Under the pieces are notes generated by a model. It did no database searches. It had not been told where the DNA came from and saw only the letters and a program-made list of their open reading frames with translations. 64,000 nucleotides of DNA from Cryptomeria japonica. Lineage: Eukaryota > Streptophyta > Pinopsida > Cupressales > Cupressaceae. Position numbers and translations under genes: made by a program. The stretch covers positions 483,257,900 to 483,321,899 of the forward strand of contig NC_081406.1 in NCBI RefSeq assembly GCF_030272615.1, in the 5' to 3' direction. Positions 11,257 to 22,580 of this stretch are shown piece after piece (the first letter of the stretch is position 1; each line of letters opens with the position of its first letter).

Positions 11257-12163
11257 AAGGCACACTGCCTAGAGCGTACTGCTCATTACAAAGGAGTCTC
11301 ACTGACTACAGAGGTTAAAACCACCAAAAGATAAATGGACAAAAGTCCAATAAAGTGAATTGCCAGAGATAGCATCTACCATGTTTGATTACAGTCCTGG
11401 TTAAGCTTAATATCAGAGGCCTTTGACCTCTTCCTTAATCCCAATTCGATCACCTATGATCGACCAAATCTCCTTTGCATATGATATTGCATTCCATGAC
11501 CACGAGACATAATCCCCATGATCTACAATGAGATTTTACATCATTTTATACAAACCCTAAGGCCTAAACCAATTAGACCAGGCACCTAAGAGATATTATA
11601 ATAAGATCATTACAAAATTACATATTACATTGATATGTCATGTCGTCTTAAGACCAAAACAACAATAACAAATCCATAAATCCTCCTGAAACATGCTAGT
11701 AACTTGTAGAGTACATGTTAGCATGATACCGGTCCATAATCTGGATAGGTACCAAACCTATTCTGGGTCCACCATGCCAAAGAAATGTCTTGAAGCAGTT
11801 GAAGCACGATCAAAGAATATCTTCAGCATCCTGAAATCCATCTAGAAGACACACCAACACCACTTATGCATCCTATCACTATTCCTCAATGAAAGCTCTA
11901 CTGGTAAAGCCTTAAACCAATGCCGGTAAGGGTTTACAAAAGTGTATGATAGTATCCAATACCAAGCCAATACTAACTAACCAAAAAATGCTCCAGAAGT
12001 ACATATCACATTCAAACATGTCTGAAGTGTCCAATAGATAATCTCTTCTACAGGTAACACTAGATCTTCTACCAGTAACCAAAACCTGTCTGCTGGTAAC
12101 CATCCATAATAGCTAGTATTAACATCAATGCGACTCATAATCAATTCATCCATAATTCCAATA
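11257..12163 (-). repeat. Degraded LTR remnant of a D-like family
   Basis: Its start (gcctagagcgtactgctc) matches the LTRs of D, G and H near gcctagagctcactgctc. Its end runs parallel to the D-type LTR start (a tgttgacatcaatg-like stretch). It is truncated on the left by element B and abuts an LTR fragment of C on the right. Short open frames in it, such as 11912-12103, are not genes. Confidence 0.6.
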
Positions 12164-12256
12164 GAAACAAGTTGTCTTGAGTTGTTTTTTCATGTTTATA
12201 AGAAGTTGTGCCACTTATAGGTATGTTAGTTGGTTTTGATTTCATGTTCCGCATCA
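12164..12256 (+). repeat. C: 3' end of a truncated LTR
   Basis: These 93 bases (from aaacaagttgtcttgag to gcatca) match 14090-14182 and 22488-22580. The rest of this LTR is missing, replaced by the minus-strand LTR remnant. Confidence 0.8.
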
Positions 12257-14182
12257 AATTGGTATCAGAGCCCAGCAAAAGGTCAAGGTTAGAAAAGTTG
12301 TTTTGTGGTTTGTGTTGTGTTTGGTTTTAGGTGTTAATCTAGCTAACTGCAGAGAAATTGTTGGTACAGGTTAGGAGAGAACCTAGTTGTTGGTTGCCAA
12401 GAGACTAGGGAGACAGGAGAAAGAGACTCCTAGGTGAGGCAATAGAAGAGGTGGATACCTGGTAAAGCACCTAAGTGGTAGACATTTCAATACTCCACTG
12501 ATGGGACTAGATGAGAAGATAGTTTACAAGGATAGTTCTATGTCCTTTTGAAAAAGAGGTTGATAGCAGAGGCAAGAAGACGGTAAGTGATAAAGATGAA
12601 GACAAAGGCATCAAGCCAAGAATGTGTTGTTGTTCTATGTTTCCAAGAGACTTGGAAAGCTTCCAAGGTCAGAAGTATGGTGCAAGAGCACCTTGTTCAA
12701 ATACTTTAAGAGGAGGCTAAATCAAGTTTTGAAGGTGATTAATCATGTAGAAGGTCCATCAAGGTGTTGAAGACTCCATTTTAATGTGTTTAACTTGATT
12801 TCATGTAATTTGTAACCTTGGTGTAAAAGTTGTCATATGGGTTAACTATGGTATAAGGTCAAGAAAGGAAATGGTCTATTTCATGGTTGTAAGGCCTATT
12901 AAGGTCATTTAAATGTATTTTGCATAAGGTTTGAGTCTTTTAGTGGAAAATCATAAAATATTGCTAAGTTGTCTTAACAACTTTTTAAATATGGATAATC
13001 AAGGGAACACCAATGATCATAGTTGGTAGTAGAAGGTAGTTAGGAGGTCTTAATAATTTTTTGGATTGAAAGCATCTATATAATGCCTTGTACCTCAAAC
13101 CAAAGGGAGAGGAGAGCAATAGAAAGCATTTGCATTTCATATTTGAGTTATTTTCAATTCTAATTTTGTGGTTTTAGAAGCATTCCTTGCTGCTTCCAGG
13201 CCTGTACAGTCTAGTACAGCCTAGGAATATTGTATTAATGATGAGTTAAGTTATAACTGAGTCTCTTCTTTCATTTGGTTCAAGTGGCATTTATTTTCAT
13301 GAAGATTTGAGTAAGATACATTTTATTTTGTCAAAAGCATTTGTAACTACCAAGCCCCTGACCTGGGTAACCAATTTAAAAAAAATGCCATAACTTTTGA
13401 TTAAACCATTGGATTAGGCTATAAGTTGGACAAAAGTTCTGCAACTATTAAATCTACAATCCAAATAGAGAAATTGGTGTTGTGATCAATATTTCAAAAG
13501 TATTAATGACTGTATCGGACTGTATTTTCTTGTTCCCTGGTATTGGATAGTGTACTTTCAGTTCTTTGGATGTATACTCATGAATGTAGGTTATATATGG
13601 ATATGGAAGGCACTTGGAGACAGTATGAAAGATGTTAAAAACATCACAGTATGGTGGTATGGTTTTTGGAGAAAACAAGAAGCCTAAACAAGACTATTGC
13701 TGACGGTTTCCATACAAGTAGTCATGACAAGAAGTCTTGTTGCTACTACAGTGAATGAACTTTGTGATTGCCATCCAAATGTGAATGACACCATGAACTA
13801 TGCAAGGTTTTATTTTGAAGGAATGTGGTTAGTGGTTGGGTTTTTGGTTGTCACAAAGAGTTTCATCCCATCAATCATGTGTAATGGTCTTGTGTATTGT
13901 GGTCATAAGTTGAAGTATTTTTGTCTTTGGTCTAATATATATCGTGAAGACCCAAAAAAGAAATGTATGTCTTAGTCATGAAAATCATGAACGTAGACCG
14001 TGTGTTTTGTGTATCTTGTTGAAGAAGTGGATTAAGAACCTTGAGTATGAATCCAAGTAATGTGTTGGTTAATGTGAAATTGTTTCCTTGAAACAAGTTG
14101 TCTTGAGTTTTTTTGTCATATTTAACAGAAGTTGTGCCAGTTATAGGTATGATAGTTGGTTTTGATTTCATGCTCCACATCA
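12257..14182 (+). repeat. C: first unit (internal plus LTR)
   Basis: The primer site tggtatcagagccc is at 12260-12273. About 450 bases of non-coding interior follow (a purine-rich aagaggagg near 12710), then LTR sequence to 14182. Open frames at 13454-13678, 13697-13975 and 13932-14204 are LTR sequence, are poorly kept in the other copy, and are not called as genes. Confidence 0.75.
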
Positions 14183-15563
14183 AATTGGTACCAAAGCCCA
14201 GCAAAAGGTCTGGGTTAGAAAAGTTGTTTTGTGGTTTTTGTTGTGTTTGGTTGTAGGTGTTAATCCACCTAACTACAGAGAAGGTGTTGTAACAGGTTAG
14301 GAAAGAACCTGGTTGTTGGTTGCCAAGAGAATAGGGAGAGAGGAGAAAGAGACTCCTAGGTGAGGCAAGGAAGTTGTGAGTTTGTGTGTTGAGGTAGTAG
14401 AAGAGGTGGATACCTAGTAAAGAACCTAAGTGGCACCCATTTCAATACTCCACTGATGGGAGTAGATGAGAAGATAGTTTACAAGGATAGTCCCGTGTGC
14501 TTTTGAAAAAGAGGTTAATAGCAGAGCCAAGAAGATGGTAAGCGATAAAGATGAAGACAAAGGCATCAAGCCAAGAATGTGTTGTTGTTCTATGTTTCCA
14601 AGAGACTTGGAAAGCTTCCAAGGTCAGAAGTATGGTGCAGGAGCACCTTGATCAGAGGATTCAAGAGGAGGCTAAATCAAGTGTTGAAGGAGATTAAGCA
14701 TGTATAAGGTCCATCAAGGTGTTGAAGACTCCATTTTAATGTTTTTACCTTGATTGCATGTAATTTGTAACCTTGGTGTAAAAGTTGTCATATGGGTTAA
14801 TTATGGTATAAGGTCAAGAAAGGAAATGGTCTATTTCATGGTTGTAAGGCCTATTAAGGTCATTTCAATGTATTTTGCATAAGGTTTGAGTCATTCAGTG
14901 GAAATTCACAAAATATTGCTAAGTTGTCTTAACAACTTTTCAAATATGCATAATCAAGGGAACACCAATAATCATAGTTGGTTGTAGAAGGTAGTTAAGA
15001 GTTCTTAATCAGTTTTTGGATTGAAAGAATCTATATAATTCCTTGTAACTCAAACCAAAGGGATAGGAGAGCAATAGAAAGTATTTGCATTTCATATTTG
15101 AGTTATTTTCGATTTTCACTTTGTGGTTTTAGAAGCATTCCTTGCCATTTTCAGGCTTGTACAGTCTAGTATGGCCTAGGAATATTGTATTAATGATGAG
15201 TTAAGTTATAACTGAGTCTCTTCTTTCATTTGGTTCAAGTGGCATTTATTTTCATAAAGATTTGAGTAAGCTACATTGATTTTTGTCAAAACCGTTTGTA
15301 ACTGCCAGAGCCCTAACCTAGGTAACCAGTTTTAGAAAAAAATGCCATAACTTTTGATTAAACCGTTGGATCAAGCTATAACTTGGATTAAAGTTCTTCA
15401 ACTATTAAATGTACAATCCAACTAGAGCTATTGGTGCTATGAGAAATATTTTAAAAGCATTAATGACTGTACGAGACTGTATTTTCTTATTCCCTGGTAT
15501 TGGACAGTATACTTTCAGTTCTTTGCATGTATACTCATGAATACAGGTTATGTATGTCTATAG
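14183..15563 (+). repeat. C: second unit, left part
   Basis: This repeats 12257 onward with scattered differences. The primer site has decayed to tggtaccaaagccc (14187-14200). It stops at the insertion of element D, whose target duplication tatag is 15559-15563. Confidence 0.8.
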
Positions 15564-16597
15564 TGTTGGTATTTTGGTATGGTTTTGTCATTGATGTCAA
15601 CACCTCCTAACACACCTACTTTGGAGATCCAGCAACATTCACTAGCAATTAGTAAAATAATGTTAATCGGTAGGATATAATGTTCACCGGTACATGCAAT
15701 GACATGGAAGACACTTGGTAATGTCGAAGACATCATGTGGACACTTTTCCTTGAAGTAATATCATTGGTATATTCTTATTTGCATATTTTCTTTTACTGG
15801 CAAATAGGTCCAAGTTATCTAGGGTTACATCGATAGGTTTATCTTTTCCAGATCAGCATGGCACGCGATGGAGATGATTTATTATTGTTGTAAATGCATT
15901 AAGCAGACATGTTCCATCGGTTATTGCATCAGATATTGTATTATTTGTAAAATGTTTTATTGTAATATCTTGTAGAGCCGACCTACTAAAATTGGTATTA
16001 GGGTATGGTATAAATGAAAGATCTTATTTGTAAGATCAAATGTGGAATGCGAAAAAGATTTGAGGAAGGGTATATGCGAGATCAAGCAGAGATATACACG
16101 AAGACATCATTTGAAAGTGAAGTTAGGTTTTTGGAAAAGCATATCATCATTACACCGGTACTGAATCTAGCATATGAAGATGCTATTTTGTGCAGTACAT
16201 TCTCATTGGATTTAACCATCCAACTATAGTCAGTGTGACTCCCATTTGTGTTTGAGCAGTGAGCTCTAGGCTGTTGGCCTTTCTGCATGTGTAGACCCCT
16301 CTTTGTACACTTACTATCTGCAGTAGTATCATCTGATTGTGGGTAAGGTTTCCCACCATGGTTTTTCCCCTTACAGGGTTTCCACATACAAGTATTTGTG
16401 TCATGTGTTGTGGTTGACTTTGTGCTTATGTTTCATGCATTAATTCTTACCGGTACAACATTTCCTATTAACATTGTTTACCGACACAATTAACTGTCTT
16501 ACCGGTATTAAGCAAAAAGTTGGTTAATAAGATTTTGGTTTGAATTTATTACACAATTGATTCACCCTCCCCCTCTCAGTTGTCCCCATGACCTACA
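15564..16597 (+). repeat. 5' LTR of element D
   Basis: It runs from tgttggta to acctaca, 1,034 bases. TATA-like ggtataaatg is at 16007-16016. It carries the ccatggtttttccc motif near 16358 and a C-rich stretch (ccctccccctctcag) near its 3' end. Open frames 16014-16229 and 16082-16387 lie within it and recur in other LTR copies only as LTR sequence. Confidence 0.9.
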
Positions 16598-16599
16598 AT

Positions 16600-16611
16600 T
16601 GGTATCAAAGC
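16600..16611 (+). other. Primer-binding site of element D
   Basis: tggtatcaaagc, one base changed from the usual tggtatcagagc, two bases after the LTR. Confidence 0.85.
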
Positions 16612-16654
16612 TTAGTCCTCTTTTCGTAGAAGTTTAACAACTTGAGGAGATCCA

Positions 16655-19600
16655 ATGTCTACTAATTATTTTAGGAAGGATAGTCTTAAACTTGATGGAA
16701 CCAACTATGGAATATAGAAAATTAGAATGCAGACACATCTGAATTGCATTGGTAAAGACATTTGGGAAGTTACTAAGAATGGTTATACTGCTCCTATAGC
16801 TGGTCAGCCTGTTCCTATTACTTTAGCTAAAGATGAAGAAAATGATTGCAAAGCAAGAGAAGCACTTTTGAGCGCATTATCAGATCAACAAATCATGGGA
16901 TTATCAGATAGATCTACTGCAAAAGCTATTTGGGATCATTTGGAAACATTGAATGAAGGGGATTCCACAGTCAAAATTGCAAAACTTGAAAGCTTCCGAG
17001 TCAGGTATGAACATCTGAAAATGGAAGAAGATGAAAGAATTTCTGCCTTTATGGAAAGAGTAAATGAAATTGTTTTAGGTATCAAATGTTGTGGAGGAAC
17101 GTTGAGTGAAGATGAGATTGTTTCAAAAATCTTAAGAAGTTTGCCACCAGCATATAAAATGAAGGTTACTGCTATTAATGAGCTGAGAACAATGCCTAAT
17201 ACATCAGTAACTAGGGATACATTGATTGGAAAACTTTCAGCTTTTGAAATAGAGGAATTTGGTCCTGTTGCTATAAAAACTGATTTGGCCTTCAAAGCAT
17301 CAACATCATCTGCTCCATCTTTTGACAAATCAGACTGGATAGCCTTTTATGCAAGAGAACTTGAAGAAACCAGGAAGGAGAATGAAGAGCTTGAAGAACT
17401 TGAAGCACTATTTGCAAGAAAAATGCCAAAAGGTCCAATTGGAAGTAAGTATGAAGGTAAAGCACCCTTTAAATGTTTCAATTGCAATAAGATTGGTCAT
17501 ATGGATTCAAGATGCCCTGATAGACATGCTAGACTAAGAGAAGAAGCTAGAAGGACATACAAACCTAATCCTGAATATCAGAGATACAGATTTAAGAAAA
17601 ACAAAGATAAATCCTGTTACATTGCTGATGAAGGTGTGACTGATGATTCTGATCAGGATCCAGCAGACAACAGATGGGTCTTTGTTGCTATAATAGAAGA
17701 TCAACCGGTACCTATTGCTCCATCGGTAGAACAAGCCCTAGAAACTAAAGTTGAATCAAAGGATGAATGGAATATTGACTCAGGATGCTCACATCACATG
17801 ACTGGAGACAAAGGCAAATTCTTGAACTTTCAAGAATACAATGGTGGTTTAGTAAGATTCGGAGATGACAAAGCCTGTTCAATCAAAGGTAAGGGTTCAA
17901 TATCTCTTGATGGTAAACATAACACTGAAAATGTCTACTATGTTGAAGGATTAAAACATAATCTTTTAAATGTTGGTCAATTAGTTGAGAAACCTAAAAT
18001 TGTGAAACCTCAGAATACAATTTGCAAGGAATGTCAATTTGGAAAATAGGTTAGAGCTAGTTTCAAAAGTATTCTAGAAAAATCCAATAATGCTCTTGAT
18101 TTAATTCACACTGATTTATGTGGTCTGGCTAGAACTAAAAGCTTACAAGGTGATAGATATTTCATACTAATTATTGATGATTATTCTAGAATGTGTTGGG
18201 TTACTTTTCTCAGAGAAAAGTCAGAAGCACTTGGGAAGTTCAAACTATTCAAAGCAATGGTTGAAAATGAAACCGGTAAGAAAATTAAATCTTTAAGATC
18301 AGATCAAGGAGGAGAATTCACATCTAGAGATTTTAATACATTCTGTGAAGTGAATGGAATCAAAAGACAGTTATCAGCACCTCGGACACCACAACAGAAT
18401 GGAGTTGTTGAAAGGAAAAACAGAACTATTTTGGATGCAGCAAGAAGTATGTTATCAGAAGCAAATCTACCACATGTGTACTGGAGAGAGGCAGTAAGCA
18501 CTATTGTCTATACATTCAACAAAGTTCACATCAAAGGTGAAACTGGTAAGACCCCTCATGAACTATGGTTTGGTAATACTCCTACTCTTAAGTATTTCAG
18601 AATTTTTGGAAGTAAATGTTATATTAGAAGAGATGAGTATATTGGCAAGTTTGATCCTAGAAGTGATGAAGGAATATTTCTTGGTTATTCATCTAAGAGT
18701 AAAGCTTATAGATGTTTTAATAAAAGATTACAGAAAATTGTTGAGAGTACAAATGTAAAGATTGATGAACAATTCAGAGGAACTTCAAGGTATATAGACT
18801 CTGAACCGGTAATAGAAATTATGACAAATGAACCAACAGTAAATCCACCGGTACAGAATGATGACCCAGTTACTTCGGTATCATCAAAGGATACCACAGT
18901 AATTGAAGAAAAACAATAGACTAAGACACCTCGGTATGTAAGACTGAATCATTCTGAAGATCAGATAATTGGAAGCAAATTTAAAGGAGTCATGACAAGA
19001 GGAAGATTGGCAAATGAAGAGGTATGTCTTATTTCTCAAATTGAACCATTATCTATCAATGAGGCATGTGAAGATAAATTTTGGATTAAAGCTATGGAAG
19101 AAGAATTAGGACAAATTGAGAAAAAGAATACTTGGACATTAGTTCCCTGGCTTGAAAATAAAAATGTAATTGGAACCAAATGGGTATTTAGAAACAAACT
19201 CAATGAAGATGGTAAGGTTGTCAGGAATAAAGCAAGACTAATGTGTAAGGGATATTCTTAGAAAGAAGGAGTTGATTACAATGAAACCTTTGCACCAGTA
19301 GCTAGAATTGAAGCAATTAGATTATTCTTAGCCTTTACAGCTCACAAGGATTACAAAGTTTATCAAATGGATATTAAATGTGCATTTTTTAATGGAGATC
19401 TTGAAGAAGAAGTTTATATTGAACAACCTGATAGATTTTCTTTGATAGATAACAATGATATGGTTTGCAGATTAAGAAAAGCTTTGTATGGACTAAAACA
19501 AGCTCCAAGAGCCTGGTATGCAAGATTGGATAAGTATCTCTTAAAAATTGGTTTTACTAAAGGAAATGCAGATAGCAATTTATATTACAAAGTAACTAAT

Positions 19601-20578
19601 GATGACATTTTGATTATGGAAGTATTTGTTGATGATATAATCTTTGGAGGAGAAGATGGATTATGCAAAGAATTTTCTCTTAAAATGCAGCATGAATTTG
19701 AAATGTCTATGATTGGAGAAATAAAATTCTTTTTAGGATTGCAGATTTTATAGACTGATAAAGGCATATTTTTGAGTCAATCTAAGTACTTGAAAGAACT
19801 ACTCAAGAAATTTAGGATGGAGAACTCTAAACCGGTAAGCACACCTATGACTACAAATGACAAATTATCTCAAAGGGATGAATCTACACCTGTTAATCCA
19901 ACTAGACACAAATCTATGATAGGAGGTTTACTGTATTTGACACAAACTAGACCTGATATTATGAATGCAATATGTATAGTTTCTAGATTTCAGAGTAATC
20001 CCAAGGAAAATCATGAATCAGCAGTAAAAAGGATTTTTTGGTACTTACAAGGCACAACAAATCTTGGATTATGGTATCATAAAGATGAAAATTTTGATCT
20101 ATATGCATACACAGATGCAAATTGGGCAGGAGATGTGGAAGATAGAAAGAGCACCACTGGAGGAGCATTCTTTCTTGGAAAGAGATTAGTTTCTTGGTTA
20201 AGTAAGAAATAGAGTTGTACATCATTATCAACAGCAAAATCAGAATATGTTGCATCAGCAACAAACTGTACACAGGTACTTTGGCTTAAGCAAATGTTGA
20301 AAGACATAAAGGTAAAATGCAAGGAACCTATTACTATATATTGTGATAACACTGCAGAAATTGATATATCTAAGAATCCAGTATTACATTCTAAAACAAA
20401 ACATGTTTCTATCGAACTGAATTTTCTAAGGGAAAAAGTTGAAGAAAAGGAAATAAAACTGGTTTATGTGAATACTAAAGAACAACTTGCAGATATTTTT
20501 ACAAAACCTTTGCCTAAGGAAACTTTTGAGTATCTCAGAGATCAGCTCGGAGTCTTACCTCCACCTGTAGAGACTTAG
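16655..20578 (+). pseudogene. gag-pol polyprotein of copia element D, inactive
   Basis: The frame starts with the ATG at 16655 and ends with TAG at 20576-20578. Domains in order: copia Gag (UBN2 type) with zinc knuckle CFNCNKIGHMDSRC (about 17475); protease DSGCSHHMTGD (about 17778); integrase core HTDLCG, DDYSRMCW, SDQGGEF; reverse transcriptase with DIKCAFFNG and FVDDIIFGGED; RNase H with DANWAGDVEDRKSTTGG. Stops occur at about 16713, 18047-18049, 18917-18919, 19259-19261, 19751-19753 and 20210-20212, nearly all TAG in place of a codon that is intact in G. An in-frame loss of about 76 codons near 17990 removes the pre-integrase segment, including the HKRLCH histidines of the integrase zinc site. 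Reading is otherwise colinear with G. Confidence 0.92.
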
Positions 20579-20945
20579 ATAGTTGATGATTGTCATCAAC
20601 CGACAGAATTAAATGGACAAATCTTTTATTCCGGTATTTGATGAGGAAGCTACTTCTTAGGGGGAGTAGTTGGTATATTGAATTGGTTGGTATTTTGTAT
20701 GAACTTGACCTTTTTGTGACTTTGGCATTTTATGTCAAAGGGGGAGAGATATATGGAAAAACATTAAAGAAAAATATATGGAAAAATGCATTATCTTTTT
20801 GCGGAGAGATTGGTATTGTAAATAAATCTTTGTATAAACACATATTACTCCCAGGGGGAGAATTGGATTTTGTACTTGGCATTTCTATTTTGGCACTTTG
20901 ACGGTTTTTCCATCTTGTGTTGCCATCAATGCCAAAGGGGGAGAT
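20579..20945 (+). other. 3' region and polypurine tract of element D
   Basis: Four G-runs (agggggagtag near 20659, aaagggggagaga near 20738, cagggggagaa near 20851, and caaagggggagatt at about 20933-20946). Only the last adjoins the LTR. The open frame at 20590-20901 shows no recognisable family and is probably chance. Confidence 0.7.
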
Positions 20946-22001
20946 TGTTGGTATTTTGGTATGGTTTTGTTATTGATGTCAACACCTGCTAACAGACCTA
21001 CTTTGGAGATCCAACAACATTCACCGGAAATCAGTAAAATGCTCAAACAATCACCATTATATAGTTAACCGACAGGATATAATGTTCACTGGTACATGCA
21101 ATGATATGGAAGACACTTGGTAATGTCGAAGACATCATGTGGACACTTTTCCTTGAAGTAATATCATTGGTATATTCTTATTTGCATATTTGCTTTTACC
21201 GACAAATAGGTCCAGGTTATCTAGGGTTACACCGGCAGGTTTATCTTTTCCAGATCAGCATGGCATGCTATGGAGATGATTTATTATTGTTGTAAATGCA
21301 TTAAGCCGACATGTTCAATCGGTTATTGCATCGGACATTGTATTATTTGTAAAATATTTTATTGTAATATCTTGTAGAGCTGACCAACTAAAATTGGTCT
21401 TAGGGTATGGTATAAATGTAAGATCTTATTTGTAAGATCAAATTTGGAATGCGAAAAAGATTTAAGGAAGGGTATATGCGAGATCAAGCAGAGATATACA
21501 CGAAGAAATCATTTGAAAGTGAAGTTAGGTTTTTGGAAAAGAATATCAGCATTACACCGGTACTGAATCCAACATATGAAGATGCTATTTTGTGTAGTAC
21601 ATTCTCATTGGATTTAACCATCCAACTATAGTCAGTGTGACTCCCATTTGTGTTTGAGTAGTGAGCTCTAGGCTATTGGCCTTTCTGCATGTGCAGACCC
21701 CTCTTTGTATACTTACTATCTGTAGTAGTATCATCTGATTGTGGGTAAGGTTTCCCACTATGGTTTTTCCCCTTATAGTGTTTCCACATACAAATATTTG
21801 TGTCATGTGTTGTGGTTGACTTTGTGCTTATGTTTCATGCATTAATTCTTACCGGTACAACATTTCCTGTTAACATTGTTTACCGGCACAATTAACTGTC
21901 TTACCGGTATTAAGCAATAAGTTGGTTAATAAGATTTTGGTTTGAATTTATTAGACAACTGAGTCACCTCCCCCCCTTCTCAGTTGTCCCCGGGACCTAC
22001 A
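20946..22001 (+). repeat. 3' LTR of element D
   Basis: It begins tgttggta after the polypurine tract and ends acctaca at 22001, followed by the duplication tatag. Length is 1,056 bases, with scattered differences from the 5' LTR. Confidence 0.92.
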
Positions 22002-22580
22002 TATAGAAGGCACATGGAGATAGTATGGAAGATGTTAAAACCATCACACTATGGTGGTATGGGTTTTGTAGCAAACAAGAAGCCTAAAGAAGACTGTTGT
22101 TGATAGTTTTCATACAAGTTGTCATGACAAGAAGTCTTGTTGCTACTACAGTGAATGAACTTTGTGATTGCCATCCAGATGTGAATGACACCATGAATGG
22201 TGAAAGGTTGTATTGTGAGGGAATGTGGTTAGTGGTTGGTTTTTGTTGTCACAAAAAGTTTAATCCCATCAAGCATGCGTAATGGGATTTTGTATTGTGG
22301 TCATAAGTTAAAGGATTTTTGTGTTTGGTCTAATATATATTGTCAAAACCAAGAAAAGAAATGTATGTCTCAGTCATGACAATCATGAGGGTATGAGGTG
22401 TGTTTTGTGTATCTTGTTGAGGAAGTGGATTAAGAACCTTGAGTATGAGTCCAAGTAATGTGTTGGTTAATGTGAAATTGTTGCCTTTGAACAAGTTATC
22501 TTGAGTTGTTTTGTCATATTTGATAGAAGTTGTGCCACTTATAGGTATGATAGTTGGTTTTGATTTCATGCTCCACATCA
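22002..22580 (+). repeat. C: last LTR, right part after D
   Basis: The duplication tatag (22002-22006) is followed by sequence matching 13603-14182 and ending ctccacatca at 22580. No primer site follows; copia E interior begins at once. Confidence 0.85.

Larger units (their letters stand above)
15564..22001 (+). mobile_element. Element D: Ty1/copia retrotransposon, complete but inactive
   Basis: LTRs at 15564-16597 and 20946-22001, a primer site, a gag-pol reading frame and a polypurine tract. The element is flanked by a perfect five-base duplication, tatag (15559-15563 and 22002-22006), inside the last LTR of C. It belongs to the same family as G and solo LTR H. Confidence 0.93.
12164..22580 (+). 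mobile_element. Element C: tandem non-coding LTR element (LTR end - internal - LTR - internal - LTR), split by D
   Basis: A unit of about 1.93-1.95 kb is present twice (12257-14182 and 14183-22580, less the D insertion), preceded by an LTR end (12164-12256). Each LTR copy ends ...ca(c/t)atca or gcatca, followed after two or three bases by a tggta-primer site. TATA-like tctatataat lies near 13076 and 15031. I see no coding capacity. The exact LTR start is unresolved (somewhere between about 12710 and 13070 in unit 1). The 22580 end runs straight into copia element E. Confidence 0.75.

Noticed and set aside
12257-12720. Gene in the interior of element C
   Set aside because: No frame is open over any useful length in both units.
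16014-16404. Short frames in D-type LTRs on both strands, repeated at 21449-21806, 35487-35717, 38864-39186 and 42081-42311
   Set aside because: They are all the same LTR stretch; frames differ between copies and no family is visible.
20590-20901. Frame of 103 codons after RNase H of D
   Set aside because: It spans the G-run region, which is non-coding in related elements, and shows no domain.
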